A DNA stretch of 64,000 bases from Marchantia polymorpha subsp. ruderalis (GCA_037833965.1 AP031355.1:31335501-31399500); one strand, 5' to 3'; shown: positions 13,901 through 26,793, counted from the first letter of the stretch. A program made the numbers and translations. Notes: generated from the sequence alone by a model not told the origin.

Positions 13901-16900
13901 CATATATATAAATATTGAATTATCAATTTAGTTGTAACATTTTGATGTAGAAGTGAGATATGCATAAAGATATAATTAAAAGCATGATTTAGTTTGATTT
14001 TTAATTTTTTAATAGATTATTGCACTATTTTTTATAAGGTTTTTGTGTAATCTCATTGCATATGTACAACAATGGTTATATACTTGTTATATAATAAAGG
14101 TTTCAAATTAAGAAATCTTTATTAGATGATGTTTTATATATTTTGAGCTCATGGAACTCTCATTTTAAATTTTAACAGCAATATCATATGTAGATTTTAA
14201 TCAGAAATTCAATTAAAATTTAAAATATTTTGATTGTCAAATCATGTTGTAAACTGATTAATGTCAGATTTATACTTATCAACTATAATAATTTGCATAT
14301 TTCTTTCATTGTGAAAAAATGTTACTCATGAGAGTTATCATTATTCATATTTATATATTTTTTTAAATAGTCATGTATAATGAATTTATTTTTTATTTTA
14401 TTATTAAGTATAATTTTTTCACCTGAGTGGAAAATAAGCACCAGTCATACATATGGCATAGAATTAAACTAAAATATTCAACATAAGGAGATGATTATCA
14501 AAATGTTTGAAGTAGCTACATATAATATCTTCAAATACAATGAACATAATGAATACTTGCTATTAGTGAAAGAAGTCAAAAGAAGTCAAGAAGAAGTCAA
14601 AAGCAAATTAATTGTAAAATTTGTTTCAAATTTTAAAATTAATTTGCAGATTGATGAAATCATTAATCTGGATCTAAAAAAAATCTTGGATTAAGTAACT
14701 CAAAGTTTGATGAGTTCATAGAAGCATAAATTCTTGTTTGAAATATATAAAATTCATATATATACATAACAAAGTTAAATAATGAGATTTTTATCTCATT
14801 ATTTTAATAATCTACGTGAATGATATGTTGATCTTGTCAAACAAGCAATCTACATCAAAAAATGAAAAAATGAACTCAAATATGCATTCAAGATTAAAAT
14901 TTGATAAACCCAAGTGTATATTTGTGATTGAAACTCATAATAAATAAATAAACAAAGATTATGATCTAATCAATTCAATTATATTCAACTTGTGCTTGAT
15001 ATGTTTAACATAACAAACTCAAATTTGCATTTAAGATGAAAATTTTCAATAAATTTTTCATAATATCAGAAATGATTATTCATAATGAAATAAATAATTT
15101 TAAAATGATTTCAATTACATTCTTTGTATGTTTCAAATCTGTCATATTAAATCTATACAGCACATGTAATTTTCTTGATTCAGCCATAGACTTTTTTTCT
15201 TTAAATTACAACGAACAAACATACGTACTATTCTCTTGAACTTATTCAAAATTTCATTTTAAATGGAGATTTTAACATATTCATGCATCTATGTATGTCA
15301 GATTGATTTTTTGCTAAAATAAAATGAATTGTGTTAATCATGTGTTATAGATTAGGATGTCATACATGAGACATCTCAACTCAAGTGCTAGTCAAGTTGG
15401 CTTCATCATAATTTATTTTGACCTTTAATATGTAAAAAAAAATTTACTCAAAGTTAGCAAGTTTTTCTTCATCACAATGTATATTGAACTTTAATATATA
15501 TAAATTTTTGTAACTGTTTTTTTATTACATAATTTTATCATGAATTTTCATCTCAAACACTTGTTTCTACAGTTTAGTTCAATATATTTTGAATATAGCA
15601 TGCAAACAAGTTTTAATTTTTTTCATGATGTGCATATGTTTGATTTGAGTCAATGTGCGTTGGGTTTTATCAACCATTCACGTTATAATAGATCAAATAT
15701 ACTCAATTATACAAGGTTGATTTTTTGTCATACACATTTAATAGTGAGATTTTTGAAAAAAACTCTGATCTAATAAATGCGATAAGAATAATAACTATTG
15801 TGATAAGTATGTATGATATTCATACTTCATTAACATTTTTTGAAGAAGAAAAACTGTTGTTATAAGTATATAGAGAATTCATACGACATCAACATTCTTT
15901 AATAAATTACTTGAAATATGTTTTTGGCATCATAATTCATTGTCTAACACCTAATACTTCTTGAAATTAAACTCTCAAGCAATGCTGGCTAGGATATTAT
16001 CATTACATTTAATCTTTAGACAACAAATCTTGTTGACGTCATCATACTTGTCACTTTTTAACATATCGATTGTCTTTCTCTCTAGGTATTTTTACTTAGA
16101 TTTGAATCTATATTTAGAATCAAAAATTTTGTTATTCTTGTCAATTTAAAAATATAATCAACCTTAGTTTATATGAATGACATATCAAAATAGATGAAAG
16201 AGTAGATAGCTGTATCATTTTATGTTGTAAATCATCACTTAACAAAAAAACTTACAATTTTATTGTAAGTGACTGTCTGACTAACTTGATGAAGCAACAC
16301 ATGTGATAATAATTTATAAGAATCACACAATAAATTTAAAAATGAAAAGCGCTTTTTTCTTCAATTGTTTTCTCTATATTCTCTTTTTAATAGACCTCAT
16401 TGCAATTGCACATGATTTTCAATTTCAGTCTTGAACTCCTTGCATCTCGTCTCTTGTCGGCTTGCTGTTGTTGTTTATTTGCGGTATATCTTAGCTTGAC
16501 TACCTTTTTGGACATTCTTTGCTAAATACTAGTTCGATGATAAGATCAATTTTGCAACATAGATTAATGTTTGAAAAAATGCATGAACAATAAAATCAAA
16601 AATGTGATTTCATGGAAGAATTAAGCCTCATGAAACTAAACAAAGCAACATCTTATATATATTTGATGAGTTTCACACGGAGTATCAAAACAAATGCAAA
16701 CCAAATTTAAAATGATAACAATTTTTCAAAAAAATATATTCTATCACAAACATAGAACTCTTTAATTTGTCCAGTTTTTTTCTTAAAGACAATATAATAA
16801 TAATTATGATATTTTTGTTAGTTGTTTGAGTGCTAATTGATTCTAATAACAATTTCATTAGCCGTTCACATCATTAATTTCACTATTTGAATTTGCACAT

Positions 16901-17636
16901 AAGATGCACACATAGATTGTGAGTTCAATTGCTAGCGATTTATTTAGATTTGATGCAAAGTCATAAGTAATTTTGCCAAAAATGAAAACTAAAAGTGATT
17001 TATTTGAGGTTTCTTTTCATGTGTTAAATGTTGTGATCCACAAAAAAGAAAGATTCTTTCACTATTACAATTGTGCATAAAGTAACAACAACCTTGATAA
17101 GATTTTAAAAATGAGAATAACCATTTAGATATTTTATTGACTTATGATTAAAAATGGAATTGATCATCAATTACTTGCACAAACAAAAAGGTATAGAGAA
17201 TTGCAACATCAAACATCAAATGCATAACATAATCATATTTTTAAATGGTGACAATGTAAGACGAGGCGATGTTACACAGATAATAACAAACTTTCAAACC
17301 ATGACTTCATAAAAAAACTTACTTCATGATTGAATGACTCTGAATTTGTACACTACAAGCTTGCTGAAGCTCAATGTGAATTAAAAGCACATGAGCGCAC
17401 TAATGTACTTGACTGCTTCACATTTGATGTTTCACATGGATTTTTCTCCTTCTTACTAGGAGTAAATCTTTGATTGTCTTCAATCATCAATGTTCATACT
17501 TATTTTTGCCATATGATAGGTAGTTGTAGTAAATGAAAGTAAAGCAAGTTTTGTACAAACAAAAATAGAATCACATTAGTATAGTTTGTTTTTATATGAT
17601 GCTAGTTACTCTTATTGAAGTGCATGTACTTTTTGT
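11000..17636. other. Very AT-rich decayed repeat DNA
   Basis: About 6.6 kb of strongly AT-rich sequence with frequent stops in all frames and almost no CpG. The right end abuts a minus-strand Copia primer-binding site, so at least part is probably the interior of that element, eroded beyond recognition. Two imperfect tandem pairs are visible: about 15395-15440 with 15455-15510, and about 15788-15840 with 15848-15900. I recognise no gene. Confidence 0.5.
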
Positions 17637-17648
17637 GCTCTAATACCA
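17637..17648 (-). other. Copia primer-binding site (minus orientation)
   Basis: Read on the minus strand this is TGGTATTAGAGC, one transition away from TGGTATCAGAGC, the 3'-end complement of initiator methionine tRNA that most plant Copia elements use as primer-binding site. It lies two bases from the TG...CA segment at 17651-17871, the spacing expected for an LTR followed by its PBS. Confidence 0.65.
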
Positions 17649-17650
17649 TT

Positions 17651-17871
17651 TGTAACTTAAAATCACAAGAAAATAAACGTATATTTTCACACAAACATAC
17701 AAAAATATGCTCATTGATTCAACATAGATAATACATGTTCCTCATGGATCTGTGATTAAGCTCGTGATTAATCAAAGTCTAATCACGAGATCATAAAAAT
17801 TTAGCAAAAAACAATGTGTGGATCAAGCCATGTCTCTTTCTTATATATAGTTGAAGTCAGAAACCCTAACA
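17651..17871 (-). mobile_element. Putative Copia 5' LTR, minus orientation
   Basis: A 221-bp segment begins TG and ends CA. On the minus strand it starts TGTTAGGGTTTCTGAC and contains a TATATA stretch soon after, like an LTR promoter. The Copia-type PBS follows its 3' end on that strand. The internal region would run left, into the eroded AT-rich DNA. I could not find a matching second LTR by eye, so element length and insertion age are unknown. Confidence 0.55.
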
Positions 17872-20800
17872 TCAATTATCATTAACACTACGGACGACGT
17901 TCAAGATAACTCAAAATGTCTTTACTGAAGAAAACATAAAAGGATTGACAAATTTTTTTGAAAATACTCATATATGGTAATAGCATATTCTAAATGTTAG
18001 TTAAAGTTAAACTATCTAAGATAGATAGAGTTAAGTTAAAACTAACATATTCGGCCAAAATGTATCAATTTATTTACAATAAATGCATGTTATGTATTTC
18101 ATAGAATACCAGTAATTTTATATGCTCTAGTTGTATAGAAATAGTTTGATATGAATATTTGTATACATTTTCTTAAAAAAAGTAATATATTTCATTTTCA
18201 TGCTCTTGAGGATTACATCATATACCCTCTATGATTCTTTCATAGAACACTTCAAATTTATTATTATTTTGTTTATATTAATTCCTGCACATGAAATGAG
18301 AAGATTATTTTTTGGTTGCATTTTCACATCTACATGTGTGATTCGAAAATTGTAATCAACTATGAAAAAAAAGTTAGAGGTGACAAAAATATAAACTAAT
18401 CAGAATGAAGAAGCTTTCTACATTCCGCAAAATTGAAAGGTCACATACGAAAATTTAGATGTTAGTTCTTTCTAATAATAATTCTAATGTTTGCAAGTGT
18501 GGCAACATTTCACGCCTAAACAACCGATACACTAAAAATATTTGATTGACTTGGACAATTTTTGAAAGGATTTGGGCTGCAATTCTCAATAAAATATAAA
18601 TATTAACATGTGTATGTCTTAGCAGTTATATAATAAAACTCAAAACGGTGCTGGCTGCATCTTAAAAGAAAGAGGAAATTTTCCAGCATACCATTCCTAC
18701 CATATAATCGAGCGGATATCAAGGGGCTAGCCGATTGATAAATAATAAATATCTAAAGAGTTCAAACATGAGTATAATTTGCACATAAAAATTGACTTTT
18801 TTTTTAATTTATAGAGAATGTGCTACAAGTCCCTCAATCTTTATCTATCATGTGACTCTTGTAGCACGACAGAAGAAAATGAATCTAGAGATTTGGATTT
18901 ACTGATCTGAACCAGCTTTCTTATTCGTGTTTCACAGTCTCCAATTGTTACATCAGCTCAGAGAACATCCACATTTTGAGCTAGAGTGACAAATGTTCAT
19001 GAAACAGCAGGTGATGATCTTGATCCCATTTTCTTTGCTCAGCGACAAGATTTTGGCACCTGGAAACTCATATTGCTGCAGATAAATCAAACTCAGCAGT
19101 AAAAGTTCAATTTGCTGTTGGCTTCAATTTTCTGGTCCATTCAACGTATTTTCTCATTATATTCCAAATATCGATTTACAAGGTGGTTTCAGAAAGTGTC
19201 CGATGACTCCGATAGAATGGATATGTTGTGTCCGAATCCCCAAAACAGTGGGGCTGTAGAGTGTGTATTCTACGCGCTAAACTATCCAGCTGTCTCGAAC
19301 AACTTTTGTGTTACCAAACCTTTATGAAGGATCTAAATCACAAAAGATTGTTACACTCATGCTCGTCAGGTCTATGACACTTGCATAGGCTTCCCGTTTG
19401 ACTTTTTCCATACAGAGATCCAAAGAGATGAAAATTTAGTGCCGATAAAACATTTCTTATGTAATTTACAGATATGACATCTAAAATTTATACCTCATCC
19501 TTCATATCATATCACCACTTTTTAAAAACATCTTCTATTAAAGTTATTGAAGGCACAAGACCTTCCGTGTCCTACATACATGTGCTTGGTAATTAAGAAG
19601 TCTCACATTGAGCTTGATTCGCGCGACAGGCCAGAACCTTGCGATGCATCTTACTATTTCGACAAGGAAGTCACCTACTACGTCAGAATATATATTTAAT
19701 CGTTGAATGGGTTCATAGAGGGGCAGAATAGGACCGAGCAGAGTAATCTCCAGAAGTCCGTTCACTTTAGTGAAACATTCACCTGGAGTGAAACCAATTT
19801 GATGTGGATAGACAAACTGTTCCTGGTACATTTTGATACGAAGCTTCGACAAAGCCATCCCCAACATGTGAAAGTCAAGGTATTCAAAAGCTTCGTTAAT
19901 AAGATTGACGATCTACCCATCATCTGATTAGAAAATAGCACTTCCGGCTTTCACCCACCGGTCAAGGACCGGTGGGGTTTTCATAAAGCACTACATACTG
20001 GGAGTTTCACACATAGCATATGATCTCACAAGCTGTTCGTTGAGATGTGTACATCACAACATCCAGTAATTGTATCAAGAAGTCATGCCAAGCGTGTCAT
20101 TTTCTCCCTTCTTCTTTCATGAGAACGTGTATTGGATTCTTCAGAGAGATGAAGAGAAAAGTGCCAATCTTGGCTAGTTTCATACCAAGACCCGCCACGA
20201 GGTGAGACTCGGTAACTTGACTTGTTCATGAAGGTTCCAAATGCTGAGGGAGCAGTCGTGAGCTGGGAGAATTGTGTGCGTATCGTGTGTTAATCGTATA
20301 TATCTGCGAGCGACCATGTTTGTCTAAGGCAAAGCCGTGACCTCGCTAATAACCAGCAATGTTTGACCCATAGTCATCTCGAGGAATCATTCTCAGGGGG
20401 ATGTGCAGAACGCACAGTCAATGAGTCTGTCGTCCATATACTTGAGGCACTCGTCCGAACTTTTGCATGTGTACTTGGAACTCCAAGTGCCCACAAACTG
20501 CAAGTGTGAGACAAAAGCTCACACATTTTCGGTACTTTTACGTATTGATTCCGGCGCGAGTTGATAAGGAGCGTTCAAGACCTCGGAAAGTAACTACAGA
20601 TCTTGGTAATTTGAGTAAATGCTTCTTAGAGAAGATTATATTGTTTTCTTTAAAACTTCTGTAACATCAAAAAACGTTGTACTCGTTGTAACATTTTTCA
20701 AGAGATAATTTGTATGTTTTTGGGGACCGAATCAACATTGGTTTAAAATTTGTGCTATCAAAGAGCGTAGTCTTGAAATCAAGTTCATAGATCTTATATT

Positions 20801-21568
20801 TGAATGAAAGTTTTTTTCTTTCAAAATGAAGTCGTGCCCAAGTTGGAAGCAAAGTCTTAAGCTCCTTCTTGTTTGTACATATTAAGCAGGAACTGAAGGT
20901 GAATTAAATATTTCATGTGTCGGTAAAAAGCTAACAGCTGGTAGATCTTTACGACAAGCAAAGATGTTCAAGCATGTAAAAAAGACTCCCCTCAAAACGA
21001 GATAGTATACATATTTCAGGTGTTGAGCCCAGTCACGAAACGAATCACGACACAGTGTTGCGAATTTGAGGTGCATATGGAGGACCTGCAAAGGTTTGCC
21101 GCTGCTGCTAAGAAGATCCAGCTCAATTCATCATTGTTTTCTTTTTCTAAAAAAGGGACACCCAACGACTTCTTCGACTTTTGTACTTGTGGAGTAAGTA
21201 CAAGATAAATTCAATTAAGCTGCAAAGCGGAGCATGTGAAACCGCATCCATTTGCTCACATTAACAGTTCTCGAGATGCATTTTTGTTCCATATTTTCAA
21301 GCTAGAACTTTGAAGTTGAAAGAGTGGACCTTCACATTACCAAGTATTACAAACAGCATTGTGATTATTTATCACGAAGGCCCACGTTTTCGAATAACTT
21401 TAGACTAGAGTGGCTCCACTGTGCTCTAAGGCGGAGGCCTCCTGATGACTGAGTATGATGGGAGCAGCTTTGCTGCGAGTCAATTTGCCGTATCCTGTTA
21501 CGTGAAAGGTCCATGCATCATACATTTAATCGGTCACAGCAGGAGCTTTCAAATCGAACAACGATATG
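17872..21568. other. Intergenic region upstream of the second CSLD
   Basis: AT-rich to about 18.8 kb, then mixed composition. Short ORFs (for example 19544-19867 on the minus strand and 19703-19927 on the plus strand) overlap one another on opposite strands and resemble nothing I know, so I do not call them genes. The one clear structural signal is the hairpin at 19954-19976. Confidence 0.4.
19954..19976. repeat. GC-rich perfect hairpin followed by a T run
   Basis: Arms CCCACCGGTC (19954-19963) and GACCGGTGGG (19967-19976) are exact reverse complements around a 3-base loop, followed by GTTTT. It looks like a bacterial intrinsic terminator, but no bacterial gene is nearby. In plant nuclear DNA it is better described simply as a short stable palindrome. 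Confidence 0.85.
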
Positions 21569-22040
21569 TTGGGCTTTGGCGCCCCCCATAGACTTTGAGG
21601 CGGCAAAGTTTTACTGCTACGCCACTTTCAGGAGCTGGAAAAGAGCGAAGTAGTCTCACGCCGGCAGACGTCCGACTTGGTCAAAGAGCCACGTGGATGT
21701 ACTTATGCGTTCTCAACGCAAAGTCCGCGTTTAGCCCGTTATCTGCGCCGGTCGGTCCCACATGCCCGCCCGAGATCTGCCCTAGGTCCTAAATTTCGTT
21801 TTCAGGATATTGGGTTTTGGCGCCACCCAATGAAGCCCAAGGATAGAGTCTGAGAAGGTAATTCTTCACTGCTGTCCCACTTTCTTCATCTGGAAAGAAC
21901 CCAGTAATGTCTTGCCGGCCAACGTCCGACGTGTTCGAAACCACGTGGACATAGTCGATCGTGCTCAACGCGAAGTCAGCTCTCAGCCCGTTATCTGCGC
22001 CGGTCGGTCCCACATGCCCAGCCGAGATCTGGCCTAGTTC
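21569..22040. repeat. Diverged tandem duplication about 1 kb upstream of CSLD
   Basis: Two adjacent copies, about 21569-21790 and 21810-22040, share long blocks. Both start with a TTGGG(C/T)TTTGGCGCC motif, 241 bases apart, and both contain CCCGTTATCTGCGCCGGTCG, 252 bases apart, so small indels separate them. The unit is GC-rich compared with its surroundings. It lies 1.0-1.4 kb before the CSLD start codon, so it could be promoter sequence. On the minus strand both copies encode a similar peptide stretch, open in the second copy and interrupted in the first. Confidence 0.85.
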
Positions 22041-22163
22041 GAGCCGCAACGATCCTTCTCCACTGTACCTACCGTTGGCCGGTTCCAAGGGGAAGACAGA
22101 CGTTGGGCTAGCGCGTTTCACCGGCAAACGGGCCAACTCCGTGGTTGTTCGCGTTGGCTGCAA
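21789..22163 (-). other. Unrecognised minus-strand ORF inside the duplication
   Basis: A 124-codon ORF reads through the second duplicated unit. The first unit encodes a related stretch in the same sense (GHVGPTGADNGL is shared) but meets a stop near the equivalent of residue 80. I do not recognise the family. It could be a degraded exon of an old gene or chance coding in GC-rich DNA. No start context, splice sites or partner exons could be assigned. Confidence 0.25.
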
Positions 22164-22701
22164 AATGCAGAGAGATGACGGATTCCCACTGGGTTACAAA
22201 TTCGGCACAGACATTCTGCTCTTTCCTGCCTTCTTCTTCAGCAGGCATTCCAGCAGCGTCTTTGCCTAGGTCCTCAAACACGTGTTTGGAGGACCTCAAC
22301 CCTGCGACTACAACACCTGAACCCACATCCCCCGAACATCGCACTGCAGCTCTCCTCCTGCTCGGCTCTGCAACGTTCGCTTCTCTTCTCCTACCCCCTC
22401 CGTGCCCATCGCAGCACTCCACTCCTCTCCGTCGCCCTCTTCAGTGCCTGCTCGAACGAGCAGGGTGGTACACGAGTGCCGAGGAGTGCCGACGGGTAAG
22501 GAAACACGTAGAAAAACTCTGAAGCTGTCCTGCTGAAGCCTGGTGAGGTGCAGTTTCTTCTCTTGGGAGCGCGAGTGTCGAAGTTTGACGAGTCTGGGAG
22601 AACAGAAGAAGTTTACAAACGTGGAGTGCGACAGTCCAGTTCATTGCTGTGGAACAGCTGAGTATCTATCTTATGGTGTGTCTTTGACGTCGAACGAAAG
22701 C

Positions 22702-22872
22702 ATGCTAGAGGCGAGCGAGAGTGGGGACGAGAATGCAGAAGTAAATGGGAGCTGTTTCGATACATTCTTGTCAACTGCTTTTAGTCCGTCATCGACCGGT
22801 CAAACATCCACAGGAGCTCGTGGGGTTGGGGTCAATGGGCGGCTATCTAGGGAACCTGTAGAAAGAAGCTGA
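22702..22872 (+). other. Possible upstream ORF in the CSLD leader
   Basis: ATG at 22702 opens a 56-codon ORF ending in TGA at 22872, 124 bases before the CSLD start codon at 22997. If the transcript begins upstream of it, this ORF could lower translation of the main ORF. The peptide is Ser/Gly/Glu-rich and resembles nothing I know. Whether it lies in the mRNA depends on the transcription start, which is not visible. Confidence 0.35.
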
Positions 22873-22996
22873 GCTTTCCATTGAGCGCGTTTCGTTCGTG
22901 GATCGTTACAGAAGCAAAGCTTCTCAACACTAAAGCCAGCAGCAGAATCTGATTAAAAATCCAGCCCAGTTTTGAAGGTGTCCTAACAGGCTCAGT

Positions 22997-25900
22997 ATGG
23001 CTTCTCCGGGGTCGGCGTTTGGGACCGGAGGAAAATCGTTCAGAAATTTGTCGAGTGGTCAGAGCCAAAGCCCGAGAATGAAGATCGGCAGCTCTTCTCC
23101 AGTCAACGGCAATACTCGTCGCACCATGAGCGGAAGATATGTCTCTATCTCACGGGATGAGTACGACCAGTCGATAGAGCTGAACGGGGATGTCAGTTCG
23201 GAGTTTCCTTACACTGTTCACATACCCCCCACACCTGATCATCAACCTATGTCTGGCTCGAACACCCCGCGAGCGATAGCTCCTGACCCGGTCATTGCCG
23301 CGAAAGCCGAACAACAGTTTGTATCGAGCACAATGTTCACTGGTGGATTCAACGCCGTCACTCGGGGTCATGTGATGAAGAAGGTGACGGACGACGACGA
23401 AGCCTCACATCCGCAGATGGCCGGGTCTAGGGGAAACACCTGTCAGATGGAAGGTTGCGATGGGAGAGCTATGAGAGATGAGCGAGGCGAAGACTTGCTA
23501 CCTTGCGAATGTGCCTTCAAAATATGTCGGGATTGTTATCTTGATACTCTTGCTGCCGGTGGTAGGTGTCCTGGTTGCAAAGACGAGTACAAGACTGAGG
23601 ATGATCCCCACGGGGAGGAAATGCCCGACCACGTGCAGGACCGCAGAGCTCTGCCTCCGCCTAACAACCATATTGACGACTCCTCAAAGATGGAAAGAAG
23701 GTTGTCTTTGCTGAAAACCAACAAACCTCCCCTGCTCATGAGCCAACAACATCAAACTGGTGGTGATTCTTTCGATCACGCTCGGTGGTTGTATGAGACC
23801 AAGGGTACATACGGTTATGGGAATGCTGTATGGCCGAAGGACGACTCGTACATGGGACCTGAAGGGGCCGGTGGTGCTGGAATGGGAGCTCCTCCTCCTT
23901 CTTTCAACGAGAAGGCGCGGAGGCCACTCACTCGCAAGTTGAAGATTCCAGCGGGAATTATCAGTCCCTACAGGTAAGAAACTAACATGGCTGCATGCGC
24001 ATATTATTGTGTAGTCGTTCTTCATTACCTCTCGCTGTTTACGAGGCTGCGGTAACTTATTGTTGGTTTTCTTGGCAGGTTCCTCGCTCTGTTGAGATTA
24101 GTCGTTTTGGGGTTCTTCTTATATTGGCGTGTCGTAAACCCCAACAGGGATGCCATGTGGCTCTGGGGAATGTCCGTCGTCTGTGAAATCTGGTTCGCTT
24201 TCTCTTGGATTCTCGATCAACTCCCAAAGCTGAATCCCGTGAATCGCCAGACGGATCTTCAGGTTCTCAAGGATAAGTTTGAGCGAGTTTCGCCTGACAA
24301 TCCCCGAGGGCGTTCTGACCTGCCAGGGATTGATGTTTTCGTTTCCACAGCAGACCCCGAAAAGGAACCCCCCCTTGTAACAGCAAACACTATATTGTCG
24401 ATCCTGGCCGCAGAGTATCCGCTGGAGAAGCTCTCTTGTTACCTTTCGGATGATGGAGGCGCGCTTCTCTCTTTCGAGGCCCTTGCGGAGGCAGCTAGCT
24501 TTGCCAGAGTCTGGGTACCTTTCTGTAGGAAGCATATCATTGAGCCCCGCAACCCCGAAACCTATTTCATGATTCGTGGTGACCCAACCAAGGGTAAGGT
24601 GCGCACTGATTTTGTCAAAGACCGAAGACGAGTCAAACGAGAGTACGACGAGTTCAAAGTGCGAATTAATGGGCTTCCAGATTCTATTCGACGAAGATCC
24701 GATGCCTACAATGCGCACGAAGAAATTCGCGCCAAAAGAAATCAAATCGAGTCCGGCGCTGATCCATCTATTCCTCTGAATGTACCGAAGGCGACTTGGA
24801 TGGCAGATGGTACACACTGGCCTGGAACTTGGGTCATATCCGGGAAGGAGCATAGTCGCGGTGACCACGCGGGAATTATACAGGTGAGCTGACTTGTTCT
24901 TTCTCCGTGTCGTTGTGGTTGGCACCGTTCCTCCTGCTTCCTGACGTAAATGTGCTCTCGCACCACCCTACTCCCGGATTCTACTGACATCGAATACTCA
25001 TGTTCTTGATCACTTTTCTACAGGTCATGTTAGCTCCACCCACCTGTGAGCCCATTATGGGGGGCCCTGATGAGGAGAATTTGATTGATACCACCGACAT
25101 CGACGTCCGCCTGCCCATGCTGGTTTACGTGTCAAGGGAGAAGCGACCTGGGTACGATCACAACAAGAAGGCCGGTGCCATGAACGCCTTAGTGCGAACT
25201 AGTGCCATAATGTCAAATGGACCGTTCATCTTGAATTTGGATTGTGACCACTACATTTACAATTCGATGGCTATGAGAGAAGCAATGTGCTTCATGATGG
25301 ACCGAGGTGGTGACAGGATTTGCTATGTACAGTTCCCCCAGAGGTTCGAGGGTGTCGACCCGAGCGATCGTTACGCCAATCGTAACACTGTGTTTTTCGA
25401 TGTCAATATGAGAGCTCTTGACGGGCTTCAAGGTCCAGTGTACGTGGGAACTGGATGCGTTTTCCGTAGGATTGCGCTATACGGATTTGATCCTCCGCGA
25501 GCTCCCAAACAGCACACGTGTTGGGCTTTCTGCTGTGGGGGTGACAAGAAGAAAGCCAAGAAGACCGCTGGTAAGAAGAAGAGGGAATTCGAGGTGTCTG
25601 CTCTCAACGGGACGAGCAGCGACGATGATGACACAGAGGCGCGAGGTTTGCTTCCCAAGCAGTACGGAAATTCCATGAGTTTCGTTGCTTCCATCCCTGT
25701 AGCAGAGTTTGCCGGACGACCAATTGCCGACCAAGGCGTGCCAAATAGTAGGCCTGCGGGAGCGTTGACCGCTCCACGTGAACCTCTGGATGCTGCAACG
25801 GTGGCCGAGGCGATCAATGTTATCTCATGTTTCTACGAAGATAAGACTGAATGGGGTCAGCGTGTAGGCTGGATATACGGTTCAGTTACCGAGGATGTCG

Positions 25901-26793
25901 TGACGGGATTTCGAATGCATAACCGTGGATGGCGATCTATATACTGTGTGACGAAGCGAGATGCATTTCGTGGAACCGCACCCATAAATTTAACCGATAG
26001 GCTCCACCAAGTACTCAGATGGGCAACAGGGTCTGTGGAGATTTTCTTTTCCAGAAACAATGCTATCTTCGCCAATTCTCACATGAAAATCTTGCAGCGA
26101 GTTGCATACCTGAATGTCGGTGTCTACCCCTTCACATCCGTCTTCTTGATAGTCTATTGTTTCCTACCTGCTCTATCGCTCTTCTCCGGCCAATTCATCG
26201 TGTCGAGCTTGAACGTTACCTTTTTGGTCTACTTACTGACGATTTCTATCACTCTGTGCCTCCTGGCCATACTCGAGGTGAAGTGGTCGGGCATCACCTT
26301 GGAAGAGTGGTGGAGAAATGAGCAGTTTTGGGTTATTGGAGGGACAAGTGCTCATCTCGCTGCTGTCTGCCAGGGATTGCTGAAAGTTGTTGCCGGAGTG
26401 GACATATCTTTTACGCTTACTTCCAAGTCTGGAGGTGATGATGAGAATGATGAGTTTGCTGATCTATATGCGGTGAAATGGAGCTTTCTGATGGTGCCTC
26501 CTATCACAATTATGCTCGTGAACTTGATCGCGATTGCCGTGGCGGTCTCGAGAACACTGTATAGTTCGATTCCCCAGTGGAGTAAGCTAGTTGGTGGAGT
26601 GTTCTTCAGTGTTTGGGTGCTTACGCATTTGTATCCATTCGCGAAGGGGCTGATGGGAAGGCGCGGTCGTACCCCGACAATTGTGTTCGTCTGGTCTGGC
26701 CTTCTGGCTATTGTTATCTCGTTACTGTGGGTTACTATTAGTCCGCCGGCGGACAGCACTGGCTTAGGTGGCACAGGATTTCAGTTTCCCTAA
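22997..26793 (+). CDS. Cellulose synthase-like D (CSLD) protein, complete
   Basis: Exons 22997-23973, 24079-24883 and 25024-26793 (introns 105 and 140 bp, GT-AG) encode 1183 residues, a normal CSLD length. Order: Ser/Gly-rich N-terminal region; RING-like zinc finger with Cys149, 154, 170, 172, 177, 180, 191 and 194; two membrane segments (about 327-343 and 352-369); GT2 catalytic domain with DD 450-451, DCD 667-669, TED 883-885 and QVLRW 923-927; about six C-terminal membrane segments from 960 to 1166; FQFP end. The start is the first ATG before the conserved CSLD N-terminus. The enzyme is expected to polymerise UDP-glucose into beta-1,4-glucan at the plasma membrane or cell plate (family knowledge). 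Intron positions and phases match the copy at 1-3358, showing tandem duplication. The paralogues differ mainly in the Gly-rich segment near 287-299 and the charged variable region near 765-800. Confidence 0.97.

Noticed and set aside
24119..24925. 268-codon ORF on the minus strand opposite CSLD exon 2
   Set aside because: It lies exactly over the conserved catalytic exon, has no recognisable similarity, and is an antisense shadow of codon use in the real gene.
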